Source of the DNA: WTFY01 sp964614915
GTDB lineage: Bacteria > Pseudomonadota > Gammaproteobacteria > UBA4575
Assembly (NCBI GenBank): GCA_964614915.1
Contig: CAZTNC010000020.1
Location: forward strand, 1-64,000
Reading direction: 5' to 3'
Length of the DNA stretch: 64,000 nt
Of the stretch, positions 61,997 through 64,000 are shown piece by piece (the first letter of the stretch is position 1; the number at the start of each line of letters is the position of its first letter). Under the pieces are notes generated by a model, which saw nothing but the letters and a program-made list of their open reading frames with translations, did no database searches and was not told the origin of the DNA. The translations under genes and the position numbers were made by a program.

Positions 61997-63034
61997 TCAT
62001 TTTTGAAACTCTACGTTGCTGCCAAGCAGCACGGCAATCCAGCGTGTCCGCGGCCCGCTTTCCAGGGCGAGCTTCGCCGTCACTGTCAAGGGCACAGACA
62101 AGAACATGCCGACCGGCCCGAACACCCAGCCCCAGAAGACCAGAGACAAGAACACGACCAGGGTGGACAGGCCGACCTGTCGCCCCATCAGCTTGGGCTC
62201 GATGACATTGCTGATCAGGACATTGATGACCACGTAGACTGCAGCAGACAACATGGCTGCCCCCGTGCCCAGCTGGATGAGTGCCAGCAGGATGGCAGGC
62301 ACGGCAGCAATGACAGAGCCGATAGTCGGGATGTAGTTGAACAAGAATGCGATGACCCCCCAAAGCAGCGGGTAATCCACACCGATCAGGGCCAGTGCAG
62401 TCGCAACTGCAGCACCCGTGAACACACTTGTAAGTGTCTTGATGGCCAGGTAGCGATTGACATTGTTCGCAATCTCCGAGAACACACGCAGTGACTTGTC
62501 CGCATCCGGCAGGCCCGCCTGCAGCTTGCTGGGCATGGAAGAGGCCTCGAACAGGATGAACACCACGGTCAGGATGATGAGAAACATGTTTCCGAAAACG
62601 GACCCCAGGCCATTCAATATATCGGCTACCAACTGCATGGCAGCACCCGGGTTCAGGTAACCGGTCACCGTGTCCATGGACAGATGACGGCCGTGCTGGC
62701 TCAACCAGGTGTTGAACTGCGCGATCTGCCCGGAAAGACGCTCCTGGTAGTGGGGCAGGTCTTGTGAAAAACTCTTGACCGAGGTCCCGATCAGAACCGA
62801 CAGCAGTACGGCAATCGTGATGATGGCACCCAGCACGGTAAGCATGGCCAGCCAGCGCGGCACGCGGTTTTTTTCCAGCCACAGCAGTATCGGTGCGCTG
62901 ATGATCGCGATGAATACGGACAGCAGGAAGGGGACGACCACGGCCTCGGCAGCCCGTATGCCGGCGACAACCACTACAAATGCCGCCAGGGTGATCAGGG
63001 TCGGCAAGCCGACCGGTCTGGACGAAGATTCCAT
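61997..63034 (-). CDS. AI-2E (PerM/TqsA-like) family membrane transporter
   Basis: 345 residues, eight hydrophobic helices. The conserved C-terminal block PKLMGRQVGLSTLVVFLSLVFWGWVFGPVGMFLSVPLTVTAKL is typical of the family; the middle has the soluble amphipathic segment. Substrates vary and are mostly unknown. Confidence 0.92.
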   Translation of the reverse strand: MESSSRPVGLPTLITLAAFVVVVAGIRAAEAVVVPFLLSVFIAIISAPILLWLEKNRVPRWLAMLTVLGAIITIAVLLSVLIGTSVKSFSQDLPHYQERLSGQIAQFNTWLSQHGRHLSMDTVTGYLNPGAAMQLVADILNGLGSVFGNMFLIILTVVFILFEASSMPSKLQAGLPDADKSLRVFSEIANNVNRYLAIKTLTSVFTGAAVATALALIGVDYPLLWGVIAFLFNYIPTIGSVIAAVPAILLALIQLGTGAAMLSAAVYVVINVLISNVIEPKLMGRQVGLSTLVVFLSLVFWGWVFGPVGMFLSVPLTVTAKLALESGPRTRWIAVLLGSNVEFQK

Positions 63035-63359
63035 GTCAGGAAAAAACCAGGGGCCTCCCGGACGCGCCCCGGATTGTTGTCAAACTTCTATTTGCCGGCA
63101 TCAGCAGATTCATCCGCGGAATCAGGGTTTGTCATAAGATACACCGGAAGCCTTAGAATCCATATGCAACTGTGCCTGCACCCGGGACTACAATGTACTT
63201 GGTAATTGTAAGGTTTTTTCTTACAATACCGTGGTTCGCGCTGGCGCAGCAGGAATGCTGGAGGCATTCCAAGTCGTGGACTGGGAGATGCGATGTGCTG
63301 AGGCATACGTCAATTTGCGAATCACACTAACTCATTTTAAATTATTCGGAGTCAAGAAT
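63035..63359. other. 325-bp intergenic region with an 8-bp inverted repeat
   Basis: ATTGTAAG (63205-63212) and CTTACAAT (63220-63227) face each other around GTTTTTT. It lies 132 bp before the lipoprotein start and might be an operator or a small terminator-like hairpin. A ribosome site GGAG (63348-63351) precedes the ATG. No other feature. Confidence 0.5.
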
Positions 63360-63596
63360 ATGCTAGCCAAGAAACTTCTTTATTCTGCAGCCTTTGCTTT
63401 AGCGATCGGCGTCACCGCAGGGTGTCAGTCTTCACCGACCGCTGAGGAACTCGCAGAGGTGCGTGCCATGGCTGAAGAGGCACTACACACTGCCAAGTCT
63501 GCAGCACAAGATGCAGCCGCGGCCAAGGCCTGCTGTGAGGCAAACACTGAGCGCATGGATCGCATGTTTCATGACTCCATGATGAAGTCGAAATAG
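63360..63596 (+). CDS. Small alanine-rich lipoprotein (Lpp/OprI-like)
   Basis: 78 residues from the ATG at 63360, 8 nt after GGAG. The lipobox VTAGC gives a lipidated Cys near residue 21. The mature part is an Ala/Glu-rich alanine-zipper helix (AEELAEVRAMAEEAL, then KSAAQDAAAAKACCEAN) ending MMKSK, the Lys end that OprI-type lipoproteins may link to peptidoglycan. Two adjacent Cys (ACCEAN) are unusual. Confidence 0.85.
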   Translation: MLAKKLLYSAAFALAIGVTAGCQSSPTAEELAEVRAMAEEALHTAKSAAQDAAAAKACCEANTERMDRMFHDSMMKSK

Positions 63597-63622
63597 GCTA
63601 TCGCTTTATCGTGACTTACCGA

Positions 63623-63655
63623 GGAAGGGCCCGCAAGCGGGCCCTTCCTGCTTTT
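63623..63655 (+). terminator. Strong intrinsic terminator after the lipoprotein gene
   Basis: GGAAGGGCCCGC pairs perfectly with GCGGGCCCTTCC around AA, then TGCTTTT. A long perfect stem is usual for abundant lipoproteins. Confidence 0.9.
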
Positions 63656-63685
63656 CGCCTGTTCGATCTTCAACAATAACCTCTG

Positions 63686-64000
63686 TTACTGCGGCTGCAT
63701 GAAGCCGACAACGGTGGGCAGTCCTGTCTTCCCCTTGGCCAACTGCTTGGCAAGACCCCAGTCCACTCGATAGCCGTTACCGGTATCTGCTGCACCTGTG
63801 ATGGTGCGCACAAGCTGGGTCAGGTTCGAGCCCGGCTTGCTGGCCTCCTCTGTTCCGGGATGCATTTCCGCATACAGCCTGTTGCGGTGCCAGGCCACCT
63901 TGTAGGGTTGATTGACGATGGTCACCGGCGTATCTGGGGATATTCGGTAAAACAGGTCCTTGATGTCATCGGGGCGCAACCGTATGCAGCCGTGGGTCAC
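63686..64000 (-). CDS. L,D-transpeptidase (YkuD domain), 3' part
   Basis: The C-terminal ~104 residues of a protein whose start is right of the window. The active-site THGCIRL with the catalytic Cys is at the very edge. LRPDDIKDLFYRI and VTIVNQPYK are typical of the Ybis/ErfK group that links peptidoglycan or lipoproteins to it, a pleasing neighbour for the Lpp-like gene (inference). Confidence 0.9.
   Translation of the reverse strand: MTHGCIRLRPDDIKDLFYRISPDTPVTIVNQPYKVAWHRNRLYAEMHPGTEEASKPGSNLTQLVRTITGAADTGNGYRVDWGLAKQLAKGKTGLPTVVGFMQPQ

Overview
The window looks like a chromosomal segment of a sulfur-oxidising gammaproteobacterium, judged from sequence alone. The evidence is the tmRNA tag ANDDNYALAA, a SirB2-like protein, the nrdR-rib-nusB-thiL-pgpA and gltX/tRNA-Ala gene orders, an AddAB-like pair of the gammaproteobacterial type, and a flavocytochrome c/Sox locus. 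Gene density is high, there is no insertion sequence, integrase or CRISPR array, and most of the window is housekeeping DNA with two accessory stretches.

Layout. 1-10.2 kb: a partial ABC ATPase, an M17 aminopeptidase, dusA, a polyamine-type ABC transporter (ATPase, then binding protein and two permeases) with a porin gene lying inside it on the other strand, and two small glycosyltransferases. 10.4-21.7 kb is the most interesting part. It is a periplasmic sulfur-oxidation island with soxYZ, a YeeE/TsuA-type thiosulfate transporter, a NapC-like tetrahaem cytochrome, fccAB (sulfide dehydrogenase), a stand-alone haem sensor-like protein, an NsrR-like Rrf2 regulator and a DsrE2-like protein. Interleaved with these are three exported proteins built from methionine- and (D/N)P-rich repeats: one purely repetitive, one carrying a CxxCH haem site, and one carrying a DUF302-like domain. 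I do not recognise a described family for this repeat. A perfect sigma-54 promoter with an upstream palindrome precedes a 55-residue exported peptide at the left edge of the island.

21.9-38 kb is housekeeping: tRNA-Glu, a GCS2-AstE-like-glycosylase operon, tRNA-Ala behind gltX, the pgpA-thiL-nusB-ribH-ribE-ribD-nrdR-glyA run (without ribBA), an HDAC-like deacetylase, purL, and ssrA. 38.4-43.8 kb, just after the ssrA 3' end, has an accessory character: three 10-bp tandem repeats, then a Rieske-helical fusion protein under a near-perfect SoxR-type operator/promoter, small orphan genes, a DUF3050 protein, a beta-barrel protein and a Tat-exported rhodanese.

43.9-55.3 kb holds DNA-repair genes: a phosphoribosyltransferase, AddA-like and AddB-like proteins, bfr and bfd around Fur-like sequences, and a TM0106-type RecB nuclease/helicase. 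55.4-60.1 kb is a TonB module (exbB-exbD-exbD-tonB) convergent with a TonB-dependent receptor. 60.3-64 kb has a PGPGW membrane protein, a HIT protein, PPK2, an AI-2E family transporter, an alanine-rich lipoprotein and a partial L,D-transpeptidase.

How the parts may work together (inference): sulfide oxidised by FccAB could deliver electrons to c-type cytochromes, including the NapC-like membrane cytochrome. SoxYZ, the thiosulfate transporter and the DsrE2-like protein would handle sulfane sulfur. The methionine-rich proteins would act in the same periplasm, perhaps binding copper, ligating haem or buffering oxidants. None of these roles can be proven from the sequence.
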